Shown here: in pieces, positions 1 through 9,171 of the stretch
How the letters are laid out: each line of letters opens with the position of its first letter
Position numbering within the stretch: the first letter of the stretch is position 1
DNA from: Dolomitihabitans soli
Lineage (GTDB): Bacteria > Actinomycetota > Actinomycetes > Streptosporangiales > Streptosporangiaceae
Reading direction: 5' to 3'
Assembly: GCF_022213955.1 (NCBI RefSeq)
Contig: NZ_JAKNTW010000001.1
Coordinates: 930,001-994,000, forward strand
DNA length: 64,000 nt
The notes under the pieces: generated by a model
The model's database searches: none
What the model saw: only the letters and a program-made list of their open reading frames with translations
What the model was told of the DNA's origin: nothing
Made by a program: the position numbers and the translations under genes

Positions 1-2
1 TG

Positions 3-449
3 GAGACGACCAGCGGCAGCACGATCAAGAACCTCGCCGTCGAGGGCAAGGTCAAGGTCGTCTTCCATCCGATCACGATCTTCGGAGACGATCCGACGAA
101 GTCCAACTCGGTGCGGGCGGGCGCGGCCTCCAGGTGCGCGCCCTCCGGTCAGTGGCTGGCCTACCACGACAAGTTGTTCGCCGAGCAGCCCAACGAGGCC
201 GTCGAGGGCTTCAAGACGCCCGACCTGGTCTCCTGGGGGAAGGACGTCGGCATCACCGATCCCGCCTTCGAGAAGTGCGTGACCTCGCAGCAGTACGCCC
301 AGGCCCATCAGGCGTACAGTAAGAAGGTCCTCGACTCCAACGTCATCAAACAGGGCACTCCGACCGTCTTGCTGGGCGGCAAGGAGCTCGGCAATGTCGC
401 CTTCCAGCCAAGTGACCTACGCCAAGCTGTTCTTGATGCCGCCAAGTAG
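3..449 (+). CDS. DsbA-family thioredoxin-like protein, 5' truncated by window edge
   Basis: The open frame runs in from the left edge and ends with TAG at 447-449, so only about 148 C-terminal residues are seen. They fit the C-terminal part of a DsbA/thioredoxin_4 domain: a strand KVKVVFHPI, a helical insert with QWLAYHDKLF and YAQAHQAYSKK, and the cis-proline loop GTPTVLLGG followed by a final helix. The CxxC site would lie upstream of the window. Family members are usually extracytoplasmic, often membrane-anchored disulfide oxidoreductases. It lies 26 bp before lgt in the same direction. A start inside the fragment (for example GTG at 111) would cut through the fold and is unlikely. Confidence 0.8.
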   Translation, partial: ETTSGSTIKNLAVEGKVKVVFHPITIFGDDPTKSNSVRAGAASRCAPSGQWLAYHDKLFAEQPNEAVEGFKTPDLVSWGKDVGITDPAFEKCVTSQQYAQAHQAYSKKVLDSNVIKQGTPTVLLGGKELGNVAFQPSDLRQAVLDAAK

Positions 450-461
450 CCGCCGACACGC

Positions 462-467
462 TAATCT
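462..467 (+). promoter_or_regulatory. -10 box of lgt (TAATCT)
   Basis: TAATCT lies 8 nt before the lgt ATG and no Shine-Dalgarno is present, so transcription should begin at or next to the start codon (leaderless mRNA). No good -35 element is visible. Confidence 0.45.
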
Positions 468-475
468 CACCTGAC

Positions 476-1744
476 ATGCCCCTCGCCTCGATTCCCAGCC
501 CGCCCGAGGGGGTCTGGTACCTCGGACCGGTCCCCCTGCGGGCTTACGCTCTGTGCATCATGCTCGGCGTCGTCGTCGCCGTCTGGCTCGGCGAACGCCG
601 CTGGCGCGCCCGCGGCGGCGCGCCAGGCACGATCATCGATCTCGCGGTCTGGGCCGTCCCGTTCGGCCTGGTCGGCGGTCGGCTCTACCACGTCATCAGC
701 GACTGGCAGCTCTACTTCGGGCCCGACGCGCCCAACGAGCCGATCGAGGCGCTGTTCATCTGGAACGGCGGCCTCGGCATCTGGGGTGCCGTCGCGCTCG
801 GCGGGGTGGGTGTCTGGATCGCCTGCAGGCGGCGTGGCATCTCGCTGAGCGCCGTGGCGGACACGATCGCCCCCGGCATTGTGATCGCCCAGGCGATCGG
901 CCGCTGGGGCAACTACTTCAACCAGGAGCTGTTCGGCGGCCCGACCGATCTGCCGTGGGCGCTGGAGATCGAGCCCGGCCGCCCCGGCACGATCCCAGGT
1001 GAGGCCACCTACCATCCGGCGTTCCTGTATGAGTCGATCTGGGACCTCGGACTCGGTCTGGCGCTGATCTGGATCGGTAGCCGGTTCGCGCTGCGCCACG
1101 GCCGTCTGTTCGCGCTCTACGTCGCCGGCTACACCGTGGGCAGGTTCTGGATCGAAGGGCTGCGGGTCGACCCGGCCAACGAGATCCTCGGCATGCGGCT
1201 CAACCAGTGGACCTCGATCGTGCTGTTCATCGGCGCGGTGGCCTACTTCTGGCTCACCCGGAACAAGAGCACCGAGGAGTCCCTCGGCGTGGTGCCCGAT
1301 CCCGGAGACGACGTCGACCCCGCGCACACCGCGGACCAGGCCGACGCCGACGCGGAGAACACGGCCACCGGCTCCGGGAAGGACGACGACGCGCCGCACA
1401 CGGCCGCCGCCGCCGCACCCGACCCCGCGCATGATGGCGATCAGGCTGATGAGGAATCGGCCGGTGAGCGGGCTGAGGTGGCGTCTGCGGGTGTTTCACC
1501 TGATCCGGCGCACGACGATGACCAGGCTGATGAGGAATCGGCCGGTGAGCGGGCTGAGGTGGCGTCTGCGGGTGTTTCACCTGATCCGGCGCACGACGAT
1601 GACCAGGCTGATGAGGAATCGGCCGGTGAGCGGGCTGAGGTGGCGTCTACGGGTGTTTCGCCCGATCCGGCGCACGACGATGACCAGGCCGACAAGAGCG
1701 ACAAGGCGCCGGTCGGAGCCGAGAGCGAGGCCGGCAAGAAATGA
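476..1744 (+). CDS. lgt: Prolipoprotein diacylglyceryl transferase with repetitive acidic tail
   Basis: Transfers the diacylglyceryl group from phosphatidylglycerol to the lipobox cysteine of prolipoproteins, an integral membrane enzyme. The core (about residues 1-270) has multiple membrane helices and the Lgt signature GRWGNYFNQELFG starting at residue 142; Arg143 and Asn146 match the essential E. coli residues. The last 150 residues are not part of the usual enzyme: an Asp/Glu/Ala-rich, presumably cytoplasmic and disordered tail with three near-identical 27-residue repeats. The family is normally about 270-330 residues, so this tail is lineage-specific. The ATG at 476 has a -10 box 8 nt upstream. 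The stop overlaps the next ATG (ATGA). Several lipoproteins in this window are its likely substrates. Confidence 0.95.
   Translation: MPLASIPSPPEGVWYLGPVPLRAYALCIMLGVVVAVWLGERRWRARGGAPGTIIDLAVWAVPFGLVGGRLYHVISDWQLYFGPDAPNEPIEALFIWNGGLGIWGAVALGGVGVWIACRRRGISLSAVADTIAPGIVIAQAIGRWGNYFNQELFGGPTDLPWALEIEPGRPGTIPGEATYHPAFLYESIWDLGLGLALIWIGSRFALRHGRLFALYVAGYTVGRFWIEGLRVDPANEILGMRLNQWTSIVLFIGAVAYFWLTRNKSTEESLGVVPDPGDDVDPAHTADQADADAENTATGSGKDDDAPHTAAAAAPDPAHDGDQADEESAGERAEVASAGVSPDPAHDDDQADEESAGERAEVASAGVSPDPAHDDDQADEESAGERAEVASTGVSPDPAHDDDQADKSDKAPVGAESEAGKK
1421..1693 (+). repeat. 81-bp tandem repeat (3 copies plus 30 bp) inside lgt
   Basis: Copies start at 1421, 1502, 1583 and (partial) 1664, exactly 81 bp apart and nearly identical at DNA level. 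Each encodes a 27-residue unit beginning DPAHD and ending GVSP. The near identity at synonymous positions points to recent expansion. Confidence 0.95.
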
Positions 1745-2460
1745 CCCGGTCCGGCTCGGGGGGGCGTGCCGAGAACCACCATGAGCACCGCGATGTCACC
1801 GGAGGTTGGCTCCGGCCGTCGGTGTTCGGAGCGATGGACGGCCTGGTGTCGAACTTCGCACTGATCGCCGGTGTCGCCGGAGGCACGTCGAACACCCGGG
1901 TCATCGCCCTGGCAGGCGTCGCGGGCCTGGCCGCCGGCGCGTTCTCGATGGCCGGGGGCGAGTTCGTCTCGGTGGCCAGCCAGCGTGAGCTCGCCCTCGC
2001 CGAGATCGCGGTGGAGCGGCGTGAGATCGAACGGCACCCCAAGGAAGAGGAGCGCGAGCTCGCGGAGAGCTACGAGCAGCGCGGTGTCGATCCCGGCCTC
2101 GCCGCAGAGGTCGCCAGGCAGATCTCCAGGAACCCCGACGAAGCGCTCAAGGTTCACGCCAGGGCGGAGTTCGGCGTCGAGCCGGGAGATCTGCCGTCGC
2201 CGAGGCTGGCCGCCGTGTCGTCCTTCTTCTCTTTCGCCGTGGGCGCGATCCTGCCGCTGGTTCCTTACCTGGTGGGCGTCAGCAGCCTTTGGGTGTCGGC
2301 CGTGATCTCGTGCCTGGCGTTGTTCGGCGCGGGCGCGCTGGTGTCCAGGGTGACCGCCAGGAACTGGTGGTACAGCGGGCTGCGCCAGCTCATGGTCGGA
2401 GCCGTCGCCGCCGCCCTCACCTTCGGGCTCGGCTCACTGATCGGGGGGAACGGACTGTGA
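1741..2460 (+). CDS. VIT1/CCC1 family transporter
   Basis: A 239-residue membrane protein of the vacuolar iron transporter/CCC1 family, which moves Fe2+ or Mn2+. The family hallmark FGAMDGLVSNFALIAGVAGG lies near residues 29-48, followed by the second helix with AAGAFSMAGGEFVSVASQRE. A charged cytoplasmic helical region with EIAVERREIERHPKEE (the place of the metal-binding segment in plant VIT1) follows, and three more helices close the fold. It overlaps the lgt stop by 4 nt and is itself overlapped by the next gene, so all are probably co-transcribed. Specificity cannot be read from the sequence; the link to lgt may be only positional. Confidence 0.85.
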   Translation: MTRSGSGGRAENHHEHRDVTGGWLRPSVFGAMDGLVSNFALIAGVAGGTSNTRVIALAGVAGLAAGAFSMAGGEFVSVASQRELALAEIAVERREIERHPKEEERELAESYEQRGVDPGLAAEVARQISRNPDEALKVHARAEFGVEPGDLPSPRLAAVSSFFSFAVGAILPLVPYLVGVSSLWVSAVISCLALFGAGALVSRVTARNWWYSGLRQLMVGAVAAALTFGLGSLIGGNGL

Positions 2461-3821
2461 GCCGGGAGTCGGGGGGCAGGCGCCGGCGTAGGCCGCCGGC
2501 CGGGGAAACGGGCTTGGGGGACACCGGTCGCCGGACGGCTCCGGTGGTGGACGAGGGCTCGGAGGACTGGCCTCGCGGGGCGGGTCCGGACGAGGAAGAC
2601 GGCCCTGCGGGGGCCCGTCGCGGGGCGGCTCCGGTGGAGGAGCCGGGCTCCGGGGGCAGGCGCCGGCGCAGGTCTCCGGCAGAGGAGGAGGGCTCCGCGA
2701 GCAGGCGTCGCCGGGGGGCCGCGCCGGAGGAGGAGCACTCCGGGCGTCAACGCCGCCGGACGGCTCAGGCCGAGGAGGCGAGTCCCGGACGCCGACGCCG
2801 GCGGAAGTCTCCGGCCGAGGAGGAGGGCTTCGTTCCCGACCCTTACGGGATGACTGAGGAGGGGGGCTCCTGGCGCCCCCGCGGTGCGGTGGCCGAGGAG
2901 GCCGGCACCGCGCACGAAGCGCACGAAGCGCACGAACACCGCGGCATGGCCGATGAGGCCGGCTCCGCGCACGTACCGGCGGGGTCCGTATCGGCACGCC
3001 GCGGGGCGGCCGACGAGGGCGCGTCCGTGCGCACCCGCCGCGCGGTGGACGAAGAGGACGAGAACTTCCTGGCCAGGTTCGGGCTCAACCACCGCCAGGA
3101 GCGGTTGTTGAAGATCGTGACCGTGGCTGTGGGCATCGTGGTGGGCGCCGTGTCGCTCACCATCGCGGTGGCCTCGCTCGGCGGGGGTGTGGGCACCGAC
3201 CAGACCAGCGCCGCCGTCGGCTTCGAGATGCCGCGTCCCGACTCCTACCAGGGCTGGACCTCGCCCAAGCTGTTCGCGCCCGTCGGGGAGCGCACGTCGG
3301 ACGCCAAGGCCCTGACCGTGAAGGAAGTCTTCGCGACGAAGACCCTCAAATCAGGGCATGTCACACTGAAGCTCGTCAGCAGCCGCCTCGACGACTGCGC
3401 CTCGGTGGCATGGGGAGCGGCCCTCACCGAGGAACTCGCCGAGGCGGAGTGCACGCAGGCCGTACGCGGGCTGTACACGAGCGCCGACAAGCGCTACGTG
3501 GCGCAGTACACCCTGTTCAACCTGCGTGACACGCAGGCCGCGGACGGCCTGGTGGAGGCGATGGAGACCCAGCACCGAGGCGGTTGGACCCAGGCCCTCC
3601 CGTCGAAGAAGGCCGCCTTCCCCGCCGACGGCTACACCGAGGCGAGCGGCCACGCGATGGGTCACTACGCGGGGCTCGTCTGGCTGGCCAAGGCCGACGG
3701 CGCCGATCCCGCCGCAGGCGACGACTTCGTCACGTTGTCACTGGCGGTCAGAGGAGCGGAGAAGGCCGTCTACCGGAGAATAGTCGACATCACGGGCCCC
3801 TCGGCGAAGCCATCACAATAG
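2457..3821 (+). CDS. Membrane-anchored protein with Arg/Glu-rich disordered N-terminus
   Basis: A 454-residue protein of unknown function. GTG at 2457 overlaps the preceding TGA (GTGA), a better start than the in-frame codons further upstream. Residues 1-200 are low-complexity, full of RRRRR/EEE blocks and (R)RR-x-PAEEE-like degenerate repeats, and probably cytoplasmic and disordered. One membrane helix lies at about 217-243 (LLKIVTVAVGIVVGAV). The outer domain (about 250-450) begins with an ALTVKEVFATKTL segment, has paired cysteines (DDCASVAWG, EAECTQ) and is clearly homologous to the next gene's product: both share TVxEVFA, the two cysteines, a YTLFNL/FTVFNL strand, a GHYxxxxW segment and a final RRIVD/QRVVD. 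No known family is recognised. Confidence 0.8.
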   Translation: MSRESGGRRRRRPPAGETGLGDTGRRTAPVVDEGSEDWPRGAGPDEEDGPAGARRGAAPVEEPGSGGRRRRRSPAEEEGSASRRRRGAAPEEEHSGRQRRRTAQAEEASPGRRRRRKSPAEEEGFVPDPYGMTEEGGSWRPRGAVAEEAGTAHEAHEAHEHRGMADEAGSAHVPAGSVSARRGAADEGASVRTRRAVDEEDENFLARFGLNHRQERLLKIVTVAVGIVVGAVSLTIAVASLGGGVGTDQTSAAVGFEMPRPDSYQGWTSPKLFAPVGERTSDAKALTVKEVFATKTLKSGHVTLKLVSSRLDDCASVAWGAALTEELAEAECTQAVRGLYTSADKRYVAQYTLFNLRDTQAADGLVEAMETQHRGGWTQALPSKKAAFPADGYTEASGHAMGHYAGLVWLAKADGADPAAGDDFVTLSLAVRGAEKAVYRRIVDITGPSAKPSQ

Positions 3822-3828
3822 GCACATC

Positions 3829-4467
3829 ATGGTCACCCGTTTCCGACTCATCATCCTAGCCGTGGCCTTCGTGCTGCTCGCCGGCGCCACCGCCGTCGTC
3901 TGGCTGACCGCCGGGGATCCGCCGAGGGCCGCCGCCTTCCGCGGTGAGCGCACGTCCGCCGTCTATGCGCCGATCGCCACCCGCGTGCTCGACCCGGAAC
4001 CGCTGACGGTCCAGGAGGTCTTCGCGGCGAGCACCGTCACCTCCGGCCGGGTCACCCTGGCGCGCCAGGGCACGGAGGCGCTCACCGACTGCGTGGAGGC
4101 GGTGTGGGGGACCGCCGCCACCGAGGCCGTCAAGGGCTGCAACCAGGTCATGCGGGCCCGTTACGGCACGCCGGACGGCAAGGTGTCGGGCCAGTTCACG
4201 GTGTTCAACCTGCCCGACGCGGCCGCCGCCGACCGGCTGGTCGCCGCGCTTGAGCCCGCCGGCGGCTTCGTACGGCTGGCAGCCGATCAGCCGCCGGACT
4301 TCGACGGCACCCGCAGCCGGGCACAGGCCAGGGCCCTCGGGCACTATGTGACCGTGGGCTGGGTCGCCCCGGTGGGCGGTAAGGGCAACGTCGACCTCAC
4401 CTACCACCAGGTCGCACTCGACACTGTGGGGCGGGCCGTCAACCAGCGCGTCGTCGACGCCGGCTGA
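3829..4467 (+). CDS. Signal-anchored paralogue of the preceding protein
   Basis: A 212-residue protein with an N-terminal hydrophobic helix (about residues 5-27, LIILAVAFVLLAGATAVVW) and an outer domain matching that of the upstream gene: PLTVQEVFA, a DC...GC cysteine pair, GQFTVFNLPDA and ALGHYVTVGWV. It lacks the long Arg/Glu-rich cytoplasmic part. The ATG at 3829 is 7 bp after the previous stop, so the two look like an in-tandem duplication transcribed together. Function unknown; a shared extracytoplasmic partner or heteromer is possible but inferred only. Confidence 0.75.
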   Translation: MVTRFRLIILAVAFVLLAGATAVVWLTAGDPPRAAAFRGERTSAVYAPIATRVLDPEPLTVQEVFAASTVTSGRVTLARQGTEALTDCVEAVWGTAATEAVKGCNQVMRARYGTPDGKVSGQFTVFNLPDAAAADRLVAALEPAGGFVRLAADQPPDFDGTRSRAQARALGHYVTVGWVAPVGGKGNVDLTYHQVALDTVGRAVNQRVVDAG

Positions 4468-4647
4468 CCCGGCCCGCTTCCTGTTCTACCATCACAGACA
4501 TGAGCTCCCATCCCGCAGAATGTTCGCGTTGCGGACCGGGTGGGCACTAATCCGGCAGTGTGAGGTAACCTCTACCCACAATCGCAGCAGGGCCAACGTC
4601 GTCCCTCGCCTCAGCATCCAGCAGACGAAGACGACGGGAGGGATTCA

Positions 4648-7600
4648 ATGCCTGCTGCCCGCCTCGGGTTCCCCGAGCCTCAGGGCCTGTACCACCCCGC
4701 GAACGAGCATGACGCCTGCGGTGTCGCCATGGTGGCCGACGTGGCCGGACGACGTAGTCACGGAATCGTCGCGAAGGCTTTGACGGCGCTCTGCAATCTC
4801 GATCACCGGGGGGCCAAGGGGAGCGAGCCGGACACCGGCGACGGAGCCGGGATCCTGACGCAGATCCCTGACGCCTTCCTGCGCGCGGTGACGGACTTCG
4901 GGCTTCCGCAAGCGGGGGCCTATGCCGCCGGTATCGCCTTCATGCCGTCGGATCCGCAGGCCAGGGAGATCGGCGTGCGGATGATCGAGGAGATCGCCGC
5001 CGAGGAGGGCCTGACCGTGCTCGGCTGGCGCGACGTGCCGGTCGACATCGCGCACGCCGGGCCGAGCGCCCGCGCCGTCATGCCGTTCTTCAAGCAGCTC
5101 TTCGTGAGTTCGCCCGGGGGCGAGTCCGGGCTGGAGCTCGACCGGCTGGTCTTCTGCCTGCGCAAGCGGGCCGAGCACGAGGTGGACGTCTACTTCCCCT
5201 CGCTGAGCGCGAGGACCATCGTCTACAAGGGCATGCTGACGACTCCGCAGCTTGAGCCGTTCTTCCCCGACCTGTCGGACGAGCGCTACGAGAGCGCCAT
5301 CTCGCTGGTCCACTCGCGTTTCTCGACGAACACGTTCCCGTCGTGGCCGCTGGCCCACCCCTACCGGTACGTCGCGCACAACGGCGAGATCAACACCGTC
5401 AAGGGCAACAGGAACTGGATGCGGGCCCGCGAGGCGATGCTCGACACCGGTCTCATCCCGGGCGACATGTCGCGACTTTTCCCCATCTGTGACCCGGACG
5501 CCTCCGACACGGCCTCCTTCGACGAGTGCCTGGAACTGCTCCACCTCGGCGGTCGCAGCCTTCCGCACTCCGTGCTCATGATGATTCCCGAGGCGTGGGA
5601 GAACCACACGGAGATGGATCCCGCGCGGCGGGCCTTCTACGAGTTCCACTCCACGCTGATGGAGGCGTGGGACGGCCCCGCGTCCATCACCTTCTCCGAC
5701 GGCACCCTCGTCGGCGCCGTGCTCGACCGCAACGGCCTGCGCCCCGGCCGGTTCTGGGTGACCGCCGACGGGCTGGTCGTGCTGGCCTCCGAGGCCGGCG
5801 TGCTCGACATCGCCCCGGAGGACGTCGTCCGCAAGGGCCGGCTCCAGCCGGGCAAGATGTTCCTCGTCGACACCGCCCGCGGCAAGATCATCGAAGACGA
5901 CGAGGTCAAGGCGGAGCTCGCCGCGGCCCTGCCGTACGAGGAGTGGCTGCACGCCGGGCTGGTCCGTTTCGAGGAGCTGCCGGCGCGCGCGCACGAGATC
6001 CCCACGCACGAGGCGCTGGTCAAGCGGCAGCAGACCTTCGGTTACACCGAGGAGGAGCTGCGGATCATCCTCGCGCCGATGGCCACGAGCGGGGCCGAGC
6101 CGATCGGCTCGATGGGCACCGACACCCCGGTCGCGGTGCTGAGCGAGAAGCCGCGGCTGCTGTTCGACTACTTCAGCCAGCTCTTCGCACAGGTCACCAA
6201 CCCGCCGCTGGACGCCATCCGCGAAGAACTCGTCACCTCGCTGCAGTCGACGATCGGGCCGGAGGGCAACCTGCTCGAACCGGGCGCGGCCTCCTGCCGC
6301 CGTCTCGTCCTGCCGTACCCGGTGATCGACAACGACGAGCTCGCGAAGATGATCCACATCAACGACGAGGGCGCCCTGCCGGGCTTCCAGCCGTACGTGG
6401 TCTCCGGGCTCTACCAGGTGAGCGGGGGCGGCGAGGCGCTGCTGCACCGGCTGGAGGAGATCTGCTCCGAGGTCTCGCAGGCCATCGCGGACGGCGCGCG
6501 GATCATCGTCCTGTCCGACCGCGGCTCGTCCGCGGCGAAGGCGGCGATCCCGTCGCTGATGCTCACCGGCGCGGTGCACCACCACCTCATCCACGAGAAG
6601 ACCCGCACCCGGGTCGGCCTGGTGATCGAGACCGGTGAGGCGCGCGAGTGCCACCACATGGCGCTGCTCGTCGGCTACGGCGCCTCGGCGGTCAACCCCT
6701 ACCTCGCCATCGAGACGGTCGAGGACATGATCGCCAACGGCGGTCTGGACCTCGACCCGCACAAGGCCGTGCGCAACCTGATCAAGGCGTACGGCAAGGG
6801 CGTGCTGAAGGTCATGTCCAAGATGGGCGTCTCCACGGTCGCCTCCTACACCGGCGCGCAGATCTTCGAGGCGCTCGGCCTGGGCCAGGAGATCATCGAC
6901 GCCTGCTTCTCCGGCACCACCTCCCGCCTGGGCGGGGTCGGCTTCGCCGTGGTCGCCAGGGAGGTCGCCGAGCGGCACCGCCGGGCCTACCCGCGTGCCG
7001 AGAACGCGCACCGGCGTCTGGAGGTCGGCGGGGAGTACCAGTGGCGGCGCGAGGGCGAGCCGCACCTGTTCAGCCCCGAGACCGTCTTCAAGCTGCAGCA
7101 CGCGACCCGCAGCAGGAAGTACGAGATCTTCAAGGAGTACACCGGCCTCGTCGACTCCCAGGCCGAGAAGCTGATGACCCTGCGCGGCCTGTTCCGGCTG
7201 CGTAAGGGCACCCCGATCCCGATCGACGAGGTCGAGCCCGTCGAGAGCATCGTCAAGAGGTTCTCGACCGGCGCCATGTCCTACGGGTCGATCTCCATGG
7301 AGGCGCACGAGACCCTCGCCATCGCGATGAACCGGCTGGGCGGCAAGTCCAACACCGGTGAGGGCGGCGAGGACCCGGAGCGGCTGTACGACCCCGAGCG
7401 GCGCAGCGCGATCAAGCAGGTGGCCAGCGGCAGGTTCGGCGTGACCAGCGAATACCTGGTGAACGCCGCCGACCTGCAGATCAAGATGGCCCAGGGCGCC
7501 AAGCCGGGCGAGGGCGGCCAGCTCCCGGGCCACAAGGTCTACCCGTGGATCGCCAAGACCCGGCACTCCACTCCGGGCGTCGGCCTCATCTCGCCGCCGC

Positions 7601-9156
7601 CGCACCACGACATCTACTCCATCGAGGACCTCGCCCAGCTCATCCACGACCTGAAGAACTCCAACCCGGCCTCCCGCGTGCACGTCAAGCTGGTGGCCGA
7701 GGTCGGCGTTGGCACGGTCGCGGCGGGCGTGTCCAAGGCTCACGCCGACGTCGTGCTGATCTCCGGTCACGACGGCGGCACCGGCGCCTCCCCGCTGACC
7801 AGCGTCAAGCACGCGGGCGCGCCGTGGGAGCTCGGGCTCGCCGAGACGCAGCAGACCCTGCTGCTCAACGGCCTGCGCGACCGCATCGTGGTCCAGGTCG
7901 ACGGCCAGCTCAAGACGGGCCGCGACGTGGTCATCGCCGCGCTCCTCGGCGCCGAGGAGTACGGCTTCGCCACCGCGCCCCTGGTGGTGTCGGGCTGCGT
8001 GATGATGCGCGTCTGCCACCTGGACACCTGCCCGGTCGGGGTGGCCACCCAGAACCCCGAACTGCGCAAGAGGTTCTCCGGCAAGCCCGAGTTCGTGGTC
8101 AACTTCTTCGAGTTCATCGCCCAGGAGATCCGCGAGTACCTCGCCGAGCTGGGCTTCCGCACGCTGGAGGAGGCCATCGGGCACAGCGAACTGCTGGACA
8201 CCGAGGTCGCCAAGGATCACTGGAAGGCGGCGGGGCTCGACCTCGCGCCGATCCTGCACCGCCCCGACCTGCCCGCGGGCACGCCGCTGCGCCGTACCCA
8301 GGTGCAGGACCACGGCCTGGACCGGGCGCTGGACAACACGCTCATCCAGCTCGCCGAGGGCGCGCTGCGCCTGGGCGAGCGGGTCACCCTCGAACTGCCC
8401 ATCCGCAACGTCAACCGCACGGTCGGCACCATGCTCGGCTACGAGGTCACCAAGCGGTACGGCGGCGAGGGCCTGCCCGAGAACACGATCGACGTGTCGC
8501 TGCGGGGCAGCGCGGGCAACTCCTTCGGGGCCTTCGTGCCGCGCGGGATCACCCTGCGGCTCACCGGCGACGCCAACGACTACCTGGGCAAGGGCCTGTC
8601 GGGCGGCCGGCTCACCGTGCGGCCGCACGACGACTCGCCGTTCGCGGCCGAGACCCAGGTCATCTCCGGCAACGTCGGCCTGTACGGCGCGACCTCGGGC
8701 GAGGTGTTCGTCCGGGGTGTCGTCGGGGAGCGGTTCTGCGTCCGGAACTCCGGCGCCACCGCCGTCGTCGAGGGCGTCGGCGACCACGGCTGCGAGTACA
8801 TGACCGGTGGCAAGGCCGTGGTCATCGGCCCGACCGGCCGCAACTTCGCGGCGGGCATGTCGGGCGGCATCGCCTACGTGCTCGACCTCAACCCGGCGCG
8901 GGTCAACCGCGAGATGGTGGAGATCGAGGCGCTGGAGACGTCCGACACGGAGTTCCTGCGGGAGATCGTCGAGCGGCACCTGGCCGAGACCGGTTCCACG
9001 GTGGCCAAGTCGCTGCTCGCCGACTGGGACGCCTCGCTCGCCCGGTTCGGCAAGATCATGCCTCGCGACTACAAGCGGGTGCTCGCGGCGCGGGCCTCCG
9101 CCGAGGCCGAGGGCCGCGACATCGACGAGGCGGTCATGACCGCCGTTCACGGATAA
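4648..9156 (+). CDS. gltB: Glutamate synthase (NADPH) large subunit
   Basis: The alpha subunit makes glutamate from glutamine and 2-oxoglutarate. At 1502 residues it has the standard length. Residues 1-23 are a propeptide; cleavage before Cys24 (ACGVAMVAD) exposes the catalytic N-terminal cysteine of the class II amidotransferase domain. The central and FMN-binding synthase domains follow, with the [12 protein letters not shown] and [12 protein letters not shown] segments. The 3Fe-4S cluster ligands are Cys1117, Cys1123 and Cys1128 in [15 protein letters not shown]. The C-terminal GXGXG beta-helix holds [14 protein letters not shown] and the [23 protein letters not shown] repeats. A GGGAGG site precedes the ATG. 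It forms an operon with gltD, 15 bp downstream. Confidence 0.98.
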   Translation: MPAARLGFPEPQGLYHPANEHDACGVAMVADVAGRRSHGIVAKALTALCNLDHRGAKGSEPDTGDGAGILTQIPDAFLRAVTDFGLPQAGAYAAGIAFMPSDPQAREIGVRMIEEIAAEEGLTVLGWRDVPVDIAHAGPSARAVMPFFKQLFVSSPGGESGLELDRLVFCLRKRAEHEVDVYFPSLSARTIVYKGMLTTPQLEPFFPDLSDERYESAISLVHSRFSTNTFPSWPLAHPYRYVAHNGEINTVKGNRNWMRAREAMLDTGLIPGDMSRLFPICDPDASDTASFDECLELLHLGGRSLPHSVLMMIPEAWENHTEMDPARRAFYEFHSTLMEAWDGPASITFSDGTLVGAVLDRNGLRPGRFWVTADGLVVLASEAGVLDIAPEDVVRKGRLQPGKMFLVDTARGKIIEDDEVKAELAAALPYEEWLHAGLVRFEELPARAHEIPTHEALVKRQQTFGYTEEELRIILAPMATSGAEPIGSMGTDTPVAVLSEKPRLLFDYFSQLFAQVTNPPLDAIREELVTSLQSTIGPEGNLLEPGAASCRRLVLPYPVIDNDELAKMIHINDEGALPGFQPYVVSGLYQVSGGGEALLHRLEEICSEVSQAIADGARIIVLSDRGSSAAKAAIPSLMLTGAVHHHLIHEKTRTRVGLVIETGEARECHHMALLVGYGASAVNPYLAIETVEDMIANGGLDLDPHKAVRNLIKAYGKGVLKVMSKMGVSTVASYTGAQIFEALGLGQEIIDACFSGTTSRLGGVGFAVVAREVAERHRRAYPRAENAHRRLEVGGEYQWRREGEPHLFSPETVFKLQHATRSRKYEIFKEYTGLVDSQAEKLMTLRGLFRLRKGTPIPIDEVEPVESIVKRFSTGAMSYGSISMEAHETLAIAMNRLGGKSNTGEGGEDPERLYDPERRSAIKQVASGRFGVTSEYLVNAADLQIKMAQGAKPGEGGQLPGHKVYPWIAKTRHSTPGVGLISPPPHHDIYSIEDLAQLIHDLKNSNPASRVHVKLVAEVGVGTVAAGVSKAHADVVLISGHDGGTGASPLTSVKHAGAPWELGLAETQQTLLLNGLRDRIVVQVDGQLKTGRDVVIAALLGAEEYGFATAPLVVSGCVMMRVCHLDTCPVGVATQNPELRKRFSGKPEFVVNFFEFIAQEIREYLAELGFRTLEEAIGHSELLDTEVAKDHWKAAGLDLAPILHRPDLPAGTPLRRTQVQDHGLDRALDNTLIQLAEGALRLGERVTLELPIRNVNRTVGTMLGYEVTKRYGGEGLPENTIDVSLRGSAGNSFGAFVPRGITLRLTGDANDYLGKGLSGGRLTVRPHDDSPFAAETQVISGNVGLYGATSGEVFVRGVVGERFCVRNSGATAVVEGVGDHGCEYMTGGKAVVIGPTGRNFAAGMSGGIAYVLDLNPARVNREMVEIEALETSDTEFLREIVERHLAETGSTVAKSLLADWDASLARFGKIMPRDYKRVLAARASAEAEGRDIDEAVMTAVHG

Positions 9157-9171
9157 GGGGGGTTTTCACCG

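Noticed and set aside
1431-1784. Repeat-bearing frames (MRNRPVSGLRW type on +, SPADSSSAWSS type on -) over the lgt tail
   Set aside because: 81 bp is a multiple of 3, so every frame of the repeat stays open; only the lgt frame continues from a conserved enzyme.
4645-9150. A 1501-codon open frame antisense to gltB
   Set aside because: High-GC third positions keep the opposite strand open; the translation is His/Val/Arg/Asp-rich, without domains, and mirrors gltB exactly.
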